NCBI GenBank assembly: GCA_039519185.1
Contig: CM076846.1
Span: 189,457,068 to 189,521,067, forward strand
Length of the DNA stretch: 64,000 bases
Direction: 5' to 3'
From: Astragalus membranaceus
Lineage: Eukaryota; Streptophyta; Magnoliopsida; Fabales; Fabaceae
The position numbers and the translations under genes are program-made. The notes beneath the pieces were generated by a model. That model was not told the origin of the DNA and searched no databases. It was given only the letters and a program-made list of their open reading frames with translations. Below are positions 12,148 through 22,184 of this stretch, piece after piece; position 1 is the first letter of the stretch; each line of letters begins with the position of its first letter.

Positions 12148-12320
12148 GCCTCCGAATTCCCAATTTACCGCTTTCTGCACGCCAAGTGCCCGTTTTACTT
12201 TTCTGTCTGCACGCCAAGTGCCCGTTTTACTTTTCTGTATGCACGCAAGTGCCCATTTTACCTTTTCTGTCAGCACGTTAGTGTTCATTTACTGTTTTCG
12301 CATCGACACGAAAGTGTCTA
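12148..12320 (+). repeat. Array of small hairpins GCAC..GTGC
   Basis: About five units near 30 bp long carry GCACGCCAAGTGC, the same again, GCACGCAAGTGC, GCACGTTAGTGT and GACACGAAAGTGTC. The last unit changes both arms (GACAC/GTGTC) yet still pairs. Between the hairpins lies a CCGTTTTACTTTTCTGT spacer. Confidence 0.75.
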
Positions 12321-12452
12321 TCTTTCCAAAAAAAGAGGGAGAAAATTCGGGTTTCTCCAAATGGACAAAATTGGTATAATTTCTGAATTCTTTATTTCTA
12401 TTTTACCTTCGAAATATGTCTCGCGCAATTCATATTTCTTGGTAAAATCCAA

Positions 12453-12467
12453 ATAAAGAGGGGCAGC
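12453..12467 (+). other. Polypurine tract of Ogre-like element
   Basis: ATAAAGAGGGGCAGC lies directly before the 3' LTR; the purine run primes plus-strand synthesis. Confidence 0.8.
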
Positions 12468-14761
12468 TGTCATACCCCAATTTTGTCCAGCTTAGATCAA
12501 AACCCTAATTTTCCACAAAAATAAATAAGTTGAGGAGTGAGAAGCATCATGCATTGCATTTTGAGTCCTAAAAGTCATTCCAAAGTTTCTAAAATCATTT
12601 TTAGAGTTGAAATGCACTTTTTGGGTAAATCAGGTTTTTTTTGAGTCCAAAAGGGTATTTTGGTCATTTCACAATAAAAATGATAATTCCTCATGAAGGT
12701 CATTGAGCATGCATTCTAAGATTCTAGAGGTCATTTCTAGGGTTATAGATTCATTTTTGAAGTGGAAACGCATTTTTCGGGCAAATTAGGGTTTTAGCGT
12801 CAAAAAGGGTATTTTGGTCAATTATAACGGTTTTTTTTTCAAAAAGGCTCAAAAAAATATGTATAATTAAAAATATGAAATCTGAAATCAAAAATGAAAA
12901 ATGAATAATAAAATATTATTGGATGTTTATTGTATTTTTAGAATTAGGGCTAATTCCTTTTAGGTGCTTTTTGCTTTAATCCATTTTTGGCCAAAGTAAG
13001 CACCAATTTCACAAGCAAACAACCTCCCTCACTCCACCCTCATGCCCTTCACTTCAGCCCCGTCAAGTGCACATCACAAAAAAAAAGTCTTTCATCATGA
13101 CAAGCACACCTTTGAGTGCAATAACATTCAATACACAACATATTTTTACCTTCCTTCTCTCTACACCACTAAATACACACTAATTTCTTCACCTCCTTCA
13201 CTCCACCCTCATGCCCTTCACTTCAGCCCCATCAAGTGCACATCACAAAAAAAAAGCCTTTCATCATGACAAGCACACCTTTGAATCCAATAACATTCAA
13301 TACACAACATATTTTTACCTTCTTTCTCTCTACACCACTAAATACACACTAATTTCTTTATTTCCCTCTCACAACCTTAAACCCATTAGATCTTTGGGCT
13401 CCCAAGGATTTGAATAAGAACAACTCACTTCTCTCCTCTCCAGAAAGACCAAGAAATTCGTAGCCCCCCTCCTCTTCCTCACTTCCTCTTGTTTTTTCTT
13501 TCATCTCAAAGGAACCTTCTCATTTTCTCCTACACCAAAAACCCTAACAAACAACTCACCTCATTTGCATCCCTCTTTCACATACTCCCTCCATTTCTCA
13601 TTCAAAGTTCAAGCATCATCATCAAGTAGGCACTTCTTTGAAGGATATTGGAGTTTTGTTGATTTGTGCCTAGCTTCATCTTCTCATCTCACTTTCTAGC
13701 TCAAAGCTAAGGTAATCCTTAAAACCTTGCATCATCTTTGAGTATTTCCTCAAAAAATATAAAAAGCATTCATCCTATCATCTTCATATTCTCATATTGT
13801 TGATTGTTGTTGGTGAGAAGTGTCATAAGCACTTTGACAAGCACTTAGAGAGGCTTGGGTGCTTATGATGCTTCTCACCCTTTAATAAATGTTGATTTGT
13901 GTTGATCTTAATCCTTGCCTTTCATGAAATAAAATGTTGTTTTATGGCATGTTGTATTTCGCATACTCTCATAAAAGTGTGATTTGCTAGTTGTTGTTGC
14001 GTTTTCTCACATTTCCTTGCATATTCACTCATGTTTGCATAACTTTCACAAAAATAAGAAACCCATTTCAAGCATGATGACATTCGGCCATGGGCCTAGG
14101 TTTAGGGTTCTTGAATGCTTTTGTTTATTTCATGATTTGGGGATGAATAATAGTTGACTTAGGGTATGTATGCTCCTAGGTTTTAACATAAAAATTAGGG
14201 TTTGGGTTTGCTTTAATAAACTTGTTTTTGTTGATGATTAGCAAGGTGATTCACACTTGTGCACTTGTGCACTTAATATTAAGTGTGAGGATTGACCAAA
14301 GTGATTCAACATTCTTTGATACTTTGGTTGCTAAATAATTTTCTTGCTTATGCTTGCCTATGATCATGATGGAGGCGACTCTTTTCCTTTAAGCTAACAA
14401 TTTCATTGTCCACTCTCATATAAAAATATCATCAACACTTAGATAGGTCAACTCCATACATTGCATCTTCCACTAGACGTGCATTTAGATTCCCTTGCGT
14501 TTTGTAGAAATATTTGAGTATGGTTCTCGCCTAGCATCTTCCACTAGATATGCATTTAGGTTCAATCTTGCCTATTCTTGTATTTTTGCTCAATGCCCAA
14601 TTCAAGTTCCTTCTTTGCCTATTTATGTGTTGTGGTCTAATATGTGTAGTCTAGGCTAATATTTGCTCAAGAATTCAAACGAGATTGTTGTTTGCCTAAG
14701 GATTCGATTTGCATTCATTACTTTCTTTTCTAAAGGGCCTAGCATGAAAATGGTGACTAGC

Positions 14762-15070
14762 GACAATCACCCATAACCTTTGTTAGTTTGATTGTCCTAA
14801 GAGCCTAAGTTTCAAAAAGATGTTTTCATATGCATGAGCTACTAGTGATAATCACCCATAACCTTTGTTAGTTTGATTATCATGAATGCTTTCAATTTCC
14901 AAAAATATTTTCTTAAGCATCAAAAGTCATAGCAAGTGTTAATGATGACCACCCATAACCTTTGTTAGTTTGGTCATCATGAAGGCTTTCATTTTTCAAA
15001 AGAGAATTTTACATGCACTTAAAGGGGTTTTAGTAATGATCACCCATAACCTTTGTTAGTTTGATCATTA
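14762..15070 (+). repeat. Four stem-loops with changing stems (3' LTR copy)
   Basis: This is the 3' LTR counterpart of the stem-loop set at 4462-4770, offset by 10300 bases, with the same four stems and loops. Confidence 0.8.
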
Positions 15071-15126
15071 TGAACCCCCTTCACTTTTCAAAATCAAAAC
15101 AAAAGACTTTCATTTTCAAGGCTCTA

Positions 15127-15192
15127 GAACTACGTCGCTTTGATTCCCATTTGGGATACGTAGGAGCGAGCCACGTCCTCGTCAAGCACAAC
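15127..15192 (+). ncRNA. ACGTAG structured module, 3' LTR copy 1
   Basis: 3' LTR counterpart of the module at 4827-4892, with the same sequence as far as I can see. Confidence 0.55.
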
Positions 15193-15428
15193 AAACCAAA
15201 ATTAATTCGATTGCGAAAGCCCTTTTTGATCATCTAAAATAAAAACCGATTATCATTAATGATCACTCGCGCCGTTGCCGTTTGGTTGTTAATGATAATT
15301 TCATTTTCAAAAGAGTTAGTAGCGCGGCCACTCTAAACCGTTGTTGTTTGGTCATCGCGAATCCTCACTCCTACTGCGAAAACTCATCTAAACAGACTAA
15401 AAAACAAAAACCTTTTTAGGACAACCAA

Positions 15429-15500
15429 GAACTACGTAGCTTTGAATTCTCCATCGCACCAGGAGATACGTAGGAGCGAGAGGCCAACTCTCGTCAAGCG
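15429..15500 (+). ncRNA. ACGTAG structured module, 3' LTR copy 2
   Basis: 3' LTR counterpart of the module at 5129-5200. Confidence 0.55.
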
Positions 15501-15821
15501 CCAAAAATAAAAATTTTCATTAAGTCTTCCTACTCCCTTTTCAATAAAGAGGCAAAATAAAAGCATTTTCAAATCAACACTTCAAACCACACATTTAATT
15601 AAAGGTTCCCTTTCGGTAGAAAGGAGGTACGGGGTGCTAATACCTTCCCCATGCCTAACCGACCCCCGAACCCATATCTCTAGTTTTCGAAAGACCATCC
15701 GCCTTGTCTAAAAGACTTTTTTTCAATGTTTTGGTCTTAAAATTAAAATATTGGTGGCGGCTCCATACCTTTTCCACGTTGTACAATGAGAAGTCCGAAC
15801 CGGATTTTTTGGGGTGCAACA

Positions 15822-16194
15822 TGATGCTGATTGGGGAGGTGAAAAATCCGATCGAAAGAGCACTGCTGGATCTGTGTTTCTGCTTGGCTCAGGTCCCATC
15901 TCATGGAGTTCGAAGAAGGAATCAGTGGTGGTATTGTCCTCATGCGAAGCTGAGTACATTGCTGCTTCAATGGGAGCATGTCAAGCAATCTGGCTAGACA
16001 ATCTGATGCAAGAGCTAATGATCAAGAAGGAAGGTGTTGTGGAGTTATATGTCGATAACAAGTCTGCAATTAGCTTGGCGAAACATCCAGTGGCACATGG
16101 ACGGTCGAAGCACATTGAGACACGTTATCATTTCTTAAGAGACCAAGTCACAAAAGGAAGACTGAAGCTGAGCTACTGTAGATCAGATATGTAG
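15822..16194 (+). pseudogene. Copia RNase H, continuation after the nested element
   Basis: The frame resumes right after the target duplication with DADWGGEKSDRKSTAGSVF, the standard copia RNase H block, and shows the acidic catalytic residues in SCEAEY and YVDNKSA. RNase H removes the RNA strand during reverse transcription. It ends at TAG 16192-16194, about 130 bp before the LTR. Joined across the insertion it matches the frame interrupted at 2168, which confirms the nesting. Confidence 0.9.
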
Positions 16195-16325
16195 GCAGTG
16201 AAGGCAGAGACATTCAAAAGGCTAAGGAGCATGTTGAATGTGATTGATTGTAATAAGTTTGCGTAGATAGATTTTACTGTATTTTGTTGTTATTTGCTTA
16301 TGTTAGTAACTAGCTTAAGGGGGTG

Positions 16326-16546
16326 TGTTGAATAAGTAAGCTAGTTCGACTAGCTGTTTCGAGTAAGCTAGTTCGACCCCTCTCAACTTGTCTGTCGAAG
16401 TGGAGGGTGTCGAAGTTTCTCTTTAGATTTGATTTTCATGCTTTCATTAATTGCTGACTCAGCATACGTAATGTACTATATATACAATCACACTGATGCA
16501 ATGAACAGTACATACATTTACAATTTTCACTCTAACTGAATTCTGT

Positions 16547-16581
<35 letters not shown>

Positions 16582-16636
16582 GTGTGTGTGTGTGTGTGTG
16601 TGTGAGAGTGAACCAGAGAATCTGGAACTTCCAACA
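16326..16636 (+). repeat. 3' LTR of the copia element
   Basis: It starts TGTTGAATAAG after the polypurine tract AAGGGGGTG and ends TTCCAACA, an imperfect inverted repeat of the start. A TATA-like CTATATATAC lies at about 16478. A CT run then GT run (16551-16605) lies near the end. At about 311 bp it is a short copia-type LTR. The partner LTR lies outside the window, so the ends are not confirmed by comparison. Confidence 0.75.
16551..16605 (+). repeat. Compound CT/GT microsatellite
   Basis: About 13 CT units followed by about 11 GT units within the copia LTR leader. Confidence 0.9.
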
Positions 16637-17171
16637 AAACCGACCTAACAGATTTTGGCATTTTTTATGTTTGGAAAAAATCTGAACCAACCCATACTAA
16701 GAAATGGTACTTTAGTTGAGGTTACGAAATTTAAAAAAACAAACCTATGACCACCCACACAAAACAACCAAGTGACTAGGTATATTGGATGACTATTTTT
16801 TTGACAAAATATTGGATGACTATTTTTGGTTTGTTTTTATTTTTTGCAAATAGGCTACATGCCTTGAATTTATTAAAAAGAAAAAAGAAAGATGACAGAA
16901 AGAGTCCAAGGGGGACTAGATCAATACCTTCGGCGAATGAGAAGATAAAGCCAAAACAATAATAGGGAGCCCCTAACGGAGCTCCCTAAAATAGTCCATC
17001 CTAGAGACCAAAATAAAAAAGCTAACTTACAATAGTTAAATAAAAGAGATAGAGACTGGAGATGTCCTCAAACAGGAATTATAGCCAACAATTCTCTGGC
17101 CAAAAACTAAATTTCTGAAAAATTTAGGACTATTTTTGAACCAATTTATTTGTTAGTCGCTCAGAATGTGT
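16637..17171. other. Spacer with no gene
   Basis: AT-rich with no coding signal. A 20-25 bp phrase (ATATTGGATGACTATTTTT) is repeated near 16780-16830. The hairpin GGGAGC..GCTCCC lies near 16966-16987. About 17044-17165 resembles part of the inverted duplication at 17620-17800, so this may be the 3' end of the same decayed element. Confidence 0.6.
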
Positions 17172-18238
17172 AAAACATGTCCCTAAGCTTCAAGTTATGT
17201 AAATTGCAAGCAGAAAGTTCAAGTTACACATGCTGACTCCTATGTGAATAAGGAAGCTCTTAAAGGTGTCAACGAAGATCCTAGAGATGGTTTGGAGTCT
17301 ATCCGTAGCAGACAGGCAACAACAACATCGTTCATATCTCTTCCACCTCTATAGCTAGCCGGGGTGGTAGTGATTTTATTGACTCATCATCCACTCAACC
17401 TCCCACTACCAGGCTATTCTCTAAATGTTTCAGAGTTTGATGCTACTTCTAATCTAGTGGGAGCATCTGACATGATGATTTCAGGGAAGCTTTGGGGTAA
17501 TGTGTTAAATGACGTTGATGATCCTATGACCCAAGAAATAGATGGGCAGTATGATAAGTCTGAGCCAGTGGTGTCCAACACTCAAAAGAAGAAACATAGA
17601 CTAACAAATTAATTGGTTCAAAATTCAGCGGGCTATAATACCCGTTCAGGGACAAGTTATGTCTCTGTCTCTTGGCCAGAGAATCGGTTCAAAAATAGTC
17701 CTATTTTTCAGATCAAAAAAAGACAGAGACATAACTTGTCTCCAAACAGGTATTGTAGCCCGCCGATTTTTGAACCAATTTATTTGTTAATCTAAGTTTC
17801 TTCTTTTAAGTGTTGTACACCACTAGCTCAGACTTATCATACTGCCCATCTGTTTCTTGAGTCATAGGATCATCAACGTCATCTAAAACATTACCCCAAA
17901 GCTTCCCTGAAATTATCATGTCAGATGCTCTCATGCACTAGATTAGAAGTAGCATCAGATTCTGAAACATTTAGAGAATAGCCTGGTAGTGGGAGGTTGA
18001 GTGGATGATGAGTCAATAAAATCACTACCACCCCAGCTAGCTATAGAGGTGGAAGAGATATGAACAGTGTTGTTTTGAGCTGCTGCCTGTGTGCTACGGA
18101 TAGACACCAAACCATCTCCAGGATCTTCGTTGACACCTTTAAGAGCTTCCTTATTCACATAGGAGTTAAAACGTGTAACTTGAGCTTTCTGCTTGCAATT
18201 TACATTATTAGTAGCTTGTAGCTTAGGGACATGTTTTT
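17172..18238. repeat. Large inverted duplication (two arms near 0.5 kb)
   Basis: The left arm (about 17172-17690) and right arm (about 17705-18238) are reverse complements with scattered mismatches and small indels, separated by only about 15 bases. Matching points include ACATGTCCCTAAGC with its complement near 18228, the CCACTCAACCTCCCACTACC block, and CCATCTATTTC/GAAATAGATGG-like ends. A transcript would fold into a long hairpin. Both arms derive from the 3' part of the pseudogene annotated next. Confidence 0.85.
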
Positions 18239-18880
18239 CCTGAGTGACATATTTTGGGTTCTTTAGCTCCTTATTCTTTTTCCCATCAGAGTGCATCCTT
18301 CTTTTTCAATCACTAGTGGTATGACTGATAATCTTGCAATTCATACAGAAGGAAGACAAGTTTTCATACTCAATGCCACAAAGAAAGCATAACCCGACCT
18401 CTCAATCCAGGATTTGATTTCTAAGCTCTGATTTCAAGTCTATATCACCCAGGGTGCGTGCAAAATGACCAAAAGACCTATCAAAGGAGATTTTTACTTA
18501 TTGTATCACCTAGAGTAATTGTTTATCCAACACTGCTAGCAATTGCAAATAGAATTTTTAGACGCCAATATTCTTGAGTCAGACCTGTAAGCCTAATCCA
18601 ACATTGCACATGTGTATTTTTATTTTTGAAGGATTAAAATCAGGCTGCCTATCGAACAGCCGAAGCAACCCTGACTTGCAATGCCAAGAAGGCTGCGACT
18701 AAATTCTTCGTAAATCATCCACAGAGGAAAAAGAAAATTCATCAAATCCTTTTCCTAAAGAGATCAGACCTCGCTTACCTGTTGGCAGTCAAAGAGCTTG
18801 AAATTTAGATTTCAAATCATCCGTCCTGAAAGAAGTGTCTCCCTTTGAGGAAGTTATTCACGTTGTTTTTTTTTGACAGG
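17955..18880 (-). pseudogene. DUF4283 / zinc-knuckle protein fragment (plant LINE-ORF1-like)
   Basis: Read on the minus strand, broken frames give a DUF4283-like stretch (PDFNPSKIK, then a degraded sequence resembling LTGLTQEYW), then CFLCGIEYENLSSFCMNCKIISH, a zf-CCHC_4-type knuckle. A 113-residue low-complexity tail follows, with many N, S and T. Plant proteins of this type occur in LINE ORF1 and as orphan genes; a nucleic-acid-binding role is assumed from the knuckle. Several stops (for example before KRRMHSD) and frame changes show that it is dead. No LINE endonuclease or RT is visible nearby. Confidence 0.65.
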
Positions 18881-19321
18881 GGAAGTAATTATTCACGTTT
18901 ATTGGTTTCGTAGGATTTGTAAGATAAAGGTTTGGGAAAAGAGGGAGAGATTAAAAAAAGTTAACTAAAAATCTAAATTACCTTAATACCCATTTATTTA
19001 AGTCATCGTTTAAGGCTATGGCTTATGATACTAAGCCATTTACTTAGTAATAGTTACTAAATCGTTACTAGCCATTGGATTGACAAAATTTCAATGAAAT
19101 TCAATCTAATGGCTAGTTTTTAATAGGGGTATTTGTGTCACATCTATTTTTTTTGGTTTTAATTACATTAAATAAATTAATAAATGTTCCTTTTTTTAGG
19201 GATTATTAAAACAAAAGCATTTATTTACTCCTTGATTTTCTCTTCCACTATCTTCTCTCTCACAATTCCACTATCTTCTCTCTCACAATTTTATCTGTCA
19301 CGTTATTTTCATCTGTTATTT

Positions 19322-19852
19322 TTCTTCTTCTTCTTCTTCTTCTTCTTCTTCTTCTTCTTCTTCTTCTTCTTCTTCTTCTTCTTCTTCTTCTTCTTCTTCT
19401 TCTTCTTCTTCTTCTTCTTCTTCTTCTTCTTCTTCTTCTTCTTCTTCTTCTTCTTCTTCTTCTTCTTCTTCTTCTTCTTCTTCTTCTTCTTCTTCTTCTT
19501 CTTCTTCTTCTTCTTCTTCTTCTTCTTCTTCTTCTTCTTCTTCTTCTTCTTCTTCTTCTTCTTCTTCTTCTTCTTCTTCTTCTTCTTCTTCTTCTTCTTC
19601 TTCTTCTTCTTCTTCTTCTTCTTCTTCTTCTTCTTCTTCTTCTTCTTCTTCTTCTTCTTCTTCTTCTTCTTCTTCTTCTTCTTCTTCTTCTTCTTCTTCT
19701 TCTTCTTCTTCTTCTTCTTCTTCTTCTTCTTCTTCTTCTTCTTCTTCTTCTTCTTCTTCTTCTTCTTCTTCTTCTTCTTCTTCTTCTTCTTCTTCTTCTT
19801 CTTCTTCTTCTTCTTCTTCTTCTTCTTCTTCTTCTTCTTCTTCTTCTTCTTC
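19322..19852 (+). repeat. Perfect (TTC)n microsatellite, about 177 units
   Basis: About 531 bp of uninterrupted TTC in the left arm of the Mutator-like element. The matching place in the right arm (about 21200-21265) has only about 65 bp of interrupted GAA. The run keeps frames open as poly-Phe or poly-Lys, which is not evidence of a gene. GAA/TTC tracts of this length can form triplex DNA. Confidence 0.97.
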
Positions 19853-20075
19853 ATGTTACATATATCTTTCTTTATTTTTCACGCAAAAGAAGCCTAAAAA
19901 ACGCACTCACGCCAAAAAATAAGACGCCCACGGGTGTTTAAAAAACGGACTCCGTTGATCCACGCCATTGAAGCACGCCATTGATCATGTCTTGTTATGA
20001 TGTTGATGAACATGGGACTAAAATCAGTTAAGTCCTTTCTTCTTCAGACAATCTTTATATATTCTGTGGTTTCCA

Positions 20076-20440
20076 CTAACCGAAGTCATATTTTTATTTG
20101 GTTAGATCGTACTAACCGAAGTTATCTTATTCCCTGGCTACAATAGGACTAACCGAAGTTATGTTTTTCCCTGGCTAGAACTATAGTAACTGAAGTTATG
20201 CTATTTCATGGCTAGAATTGGACTAACCGAAGTTATGTTATATCCTGGCTAGAAACCCACTAACCAAAGTTATGTTATTCCCTGGCTAGAATTGGACTAA
20301 CCAAAGATATGTTATTCTCTGTCTAGAATTCCTCTAACCGAAGTTATGTTATCTTTTGGTTAGAATTGTACTAACCGAAGTTATGTTATTTCCTGGCTAG
20401 AATTCCACTAACCGAAGTTATGTTATTCACTGGTTAATGT
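20076..20440 (+). repeat. 37-bp tandem repeat in left arm of the MULE
   Basis: Ten units of CTAACCGAAGTTATGTTATTCCCTGGCTAGAATTGGA type start at 20076, 20112, 20149, 20186 and so on to 20408. The right arm carries the reverse complement. Confidence 0.9.
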
Positions 20441-20659
20441 CTATTAACAAATGTTCCGTACTTATGTGGTCTTTTTTTGTTTTTGTTGTTGCAGTACACG
20501 GTTGTCAGCATCAGCATGAAAATCAAACCAACATGATTGTCTTAGATGCACAAAGTATTATTGATTACTTTTTATTTTATTTGAATAATTTATTTGCATT
20601 GTGAGATGTACATGGTTTTGTGAGAGATACTCATATGTAAGGTGGCTATATTTTTTGGT

Positions 20660-20965
20660 TAGTACAATTCTAACCAAAGGATAACATAACTTCGGTTAGA
20701 AAAATTCTAGACAGGGAATAACATATCTTTGGTTAGTCCAATTCTAGCCAGGGAATAACATAACTTTGGTTAGTGGGTTTCTAGCCAGGATATAACATAA
20801 CTTCGGTTAGTCCAATTCTAGCCATGAAATAGCATAACTTCGGTTACTATAGTTCTAGCCAGGGAAAAACATAACTTCGGTTAGTCCTATTGTAGCCAGG
20901 GAATAAGATAACTTCGGTTAGTACGATCTAACCAAATAAAAATATGACTTCGGTTAGTGGAAACC
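20660..20965 (-). repeat. 37-bp tandem repeat in right arm of the MULE
   Basis: Reverse-complement counterpart of 20076-20440 with about eight units, two or so fewer than the left arm. Confidence 0.9.
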
Positions 20966-21586
20966 ACAGAATATATCAAGATTGTATGATGAAGAAAGGA
21001 CTTACGCGCAAGAAACGATAAAAAACTGATTTTAGTCCCATGTTCATCAACATCATAACGAGACATGATCAATGGCGTGCTTCAATGGCGTGGATCAACG
21101 GAGTCCTTTTTTTTAACACCCGTGGGCGTCTTATTTTTTGGCGTGAGTGCGTTTTTTAGGCTTCTTTTGCGTGAAAAATAAATAAAGATATATGTATAAT
21201 GAAGAAAAAGAAGAAGAAGAAGAATAATAAGAATAAGAAGAAAAAGAAAAAGAAGAAGAAAAATAACAGATGAAAATAACGTGACAGATAAAATTGTGAG
21301 AGAGAAGATAGTGGAATTATGAGAGAGAAGATAGTGGAAGAGAAAATCAAGGAGTAAATAAATGCTTTTGTTTTAATAATCCCTAAAAAAAGGAATATTT
21401 ATTAATTTATTTAATATAGTAAATTACTACTATAACCCTTTAATAACTATTACTAAGCTACTGGCTTAGTAGCATAAGTGAGACTCATCGTTTAAAATGG
21501 GTGCTTGGTTTATTGGTCCAACTCAAAAGTGTGTCGGTTGCTAACCTACTACTTCTAAAAATCAAGTGTACGTATATTAGCAATTC

Positions 21587-21592
<6 letters not shown>

Positions 21593-21676
<84 letters not shown>
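21593..21676. repeat. (TA)n microsatellite, target of the next insertion
   Basis: About 84 bp of alternating TA. It resumes at 32287-32308 on the far side of the Tat element, so the element landed inside it. Confidence 0.95.
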
Positions 21677-21680
<4 letters not shown>

Positions 21681-22121
21681 ATGGTAATTACAGTATTTTC
21701 TATTTGCACCCCTTCTCCAAAAAGCCCAATTGATGAGAAGCCCAATTGTAAATCAAGAGAGTCCAATCTTCAATGGCCAAGATCAGCCCGCAAGATCGGA
21801 CGGCCCGAAAACGCCAACACAAACACATCCAAAACTCTATAAATACCCCATTCAATGCTCATTAATGGTAAGCACTTTTTTTAACCAAACACTCATTCTC
21901 TCAAATACTGACTTGAGCGTCGGAGTATCATTGCAGGTACAACCTCGCCCTCCAAGATCGAACATCTCAAGATCGAACACCTCAACATCGCCTCTCAAGG
22001 TCGAACGTCCCGGGTCGAACAAGACTTTCCTCTCAGCCTGAAGACAATGATAGAATCAAGGACAAAATATCTACCAACTGCATAATATCGATCCTCACGA
22101 TCGGTAGCACGGTACAGAACA
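21677..22121 (+). repeat. 5' LTR of Tat element
   Basis: 445 bp, matching 31841-32286. A TATA box (CTATAAATACC) lies at about 21837-21847. The LTR ends GAACA and the primer-binding site follows directly. Confidence 0.95.
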
Positions 22122-22139
22122 TTGGCGACCACAGTGGGA
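22122..22139 (+). other. Primer-binding site of Tat element
   Basis: TTGGCGACCACAGTGGGA starts directly after the LTR. The small Tat element further right has TTGGCAACCACAGTGGGA at the same place on the minus strand. Confidence 0.8.
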
Positions 22140-22184
22140 GGAACCAGTACCCGATTTTTCTCACCATCTCCTTGAACCTATTAA

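Larger units (their letters stand above)
8846..12467 (+). other. 3' non-coding region of Ogre-like element (pol absent)
   Basis: 3.6 kb follows gag with no domain of protease, RT, RNase H or integrase in any frame. A-rich stretches alternate with short tandem arrays listed separately. Two related motifs at about 9218-9305 each contain AAAACCCGCAAAGG within partly pairing arms (GGATCG/CGGTCC in the second). Because the region starts with UTR-like sequence, one deletion from the end of gag to the 3' UTR is the simplest origin. Confidence 0.75.
2169..15821 (+). mobile_element. Ogre/Tat-like Ty3/gypsy LTR retrotransposon, gag only, no pol
   Basis: This complete insertion has two LTRs of about 3.35 kb (TGTCATACCCC...GGGTGCAACA), the target duplication TGATG on both sides, a primer-binding site, one gag frame and a polypurine tract. 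The 6.9-kb interior holds no protease, reverse transcriptase or integrase: gag ends at 8845 and typical 3' non-coding sequence follows directly. The LTRs look almost identical, with roughly a dozen differences by eye over 3.35 kb, so the insertion is recent. It must have moved with enzymes supplied by another element. The Ogre/Tat assignment rests on LTR length, LTR ends, gag type and UTR motifs. Confidence 0.92.
12468..15821 (+). repeat. 3' LTR of Ogre-like element
   Basis: This direct repeat of 2169-5521 is preceded by the purine-rich AAATAAAGAGGGGCAGC and followed by the target duplication TGATG. Differences from the 5' copy seen by eye include the T-run near 12640, C to G near 12863, A to G in the first duplication unit, C to A near 14278 and C to T near 15717. 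Confidence 0.93.
1..16636 (+). mobile_element. Ty1/copia retrotransposon, cut by window start and split by a nested element
   Basis: Copia order is visible: GAG-pre-integrase, integrase, reverse transcriptase, RNase H, polypurine tract, 3' LTR. The 5' LTR and most of gag lie before the window. The Ogre-like element at 2169-15821 interrupts RNase H; TGATG flanks it on both sides (2164-2168 and 15822-15826), and the RNase H reading resumes on the far side. The coding region has a stop at 71-73 and at least two frameshifts, so this copy is dead and older than the insertion inside it. Confidence 0.93.
19014..21484. mobile_element. Palindromic Mutator-like (MULE) non-autonomous element
   Basis: TCATCGTTTAA occurs directly at both flanks (19003-19013 and 21485-21495), giving a 9-11 bp target duplication as expected for Mutator-like elements. 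The termini are inverted repeats, GGCTATGGCTTATG... against the complement of ...CATAAGTGAGAC. The arms continue inward to about 20440 and back from about 20665, so the element is almost one long palindrome around a 220-bp centre. No transposase is present. The left arm is longer than the right mainly because of a huge TTC run and a 50-bp hairpin near 19067-19120. Confidence 0.82.

Noticed and set aside
19184..19897. 237-residue poly-Phe frame and its poly-Lys mirror
   Set aside because: Produced entirely by the TTC repeat; no codon variety.
21501..21842. Frames across the TA microsatellite
   Set aside because: Tyr-Ile repeats only; the rest is LTR.
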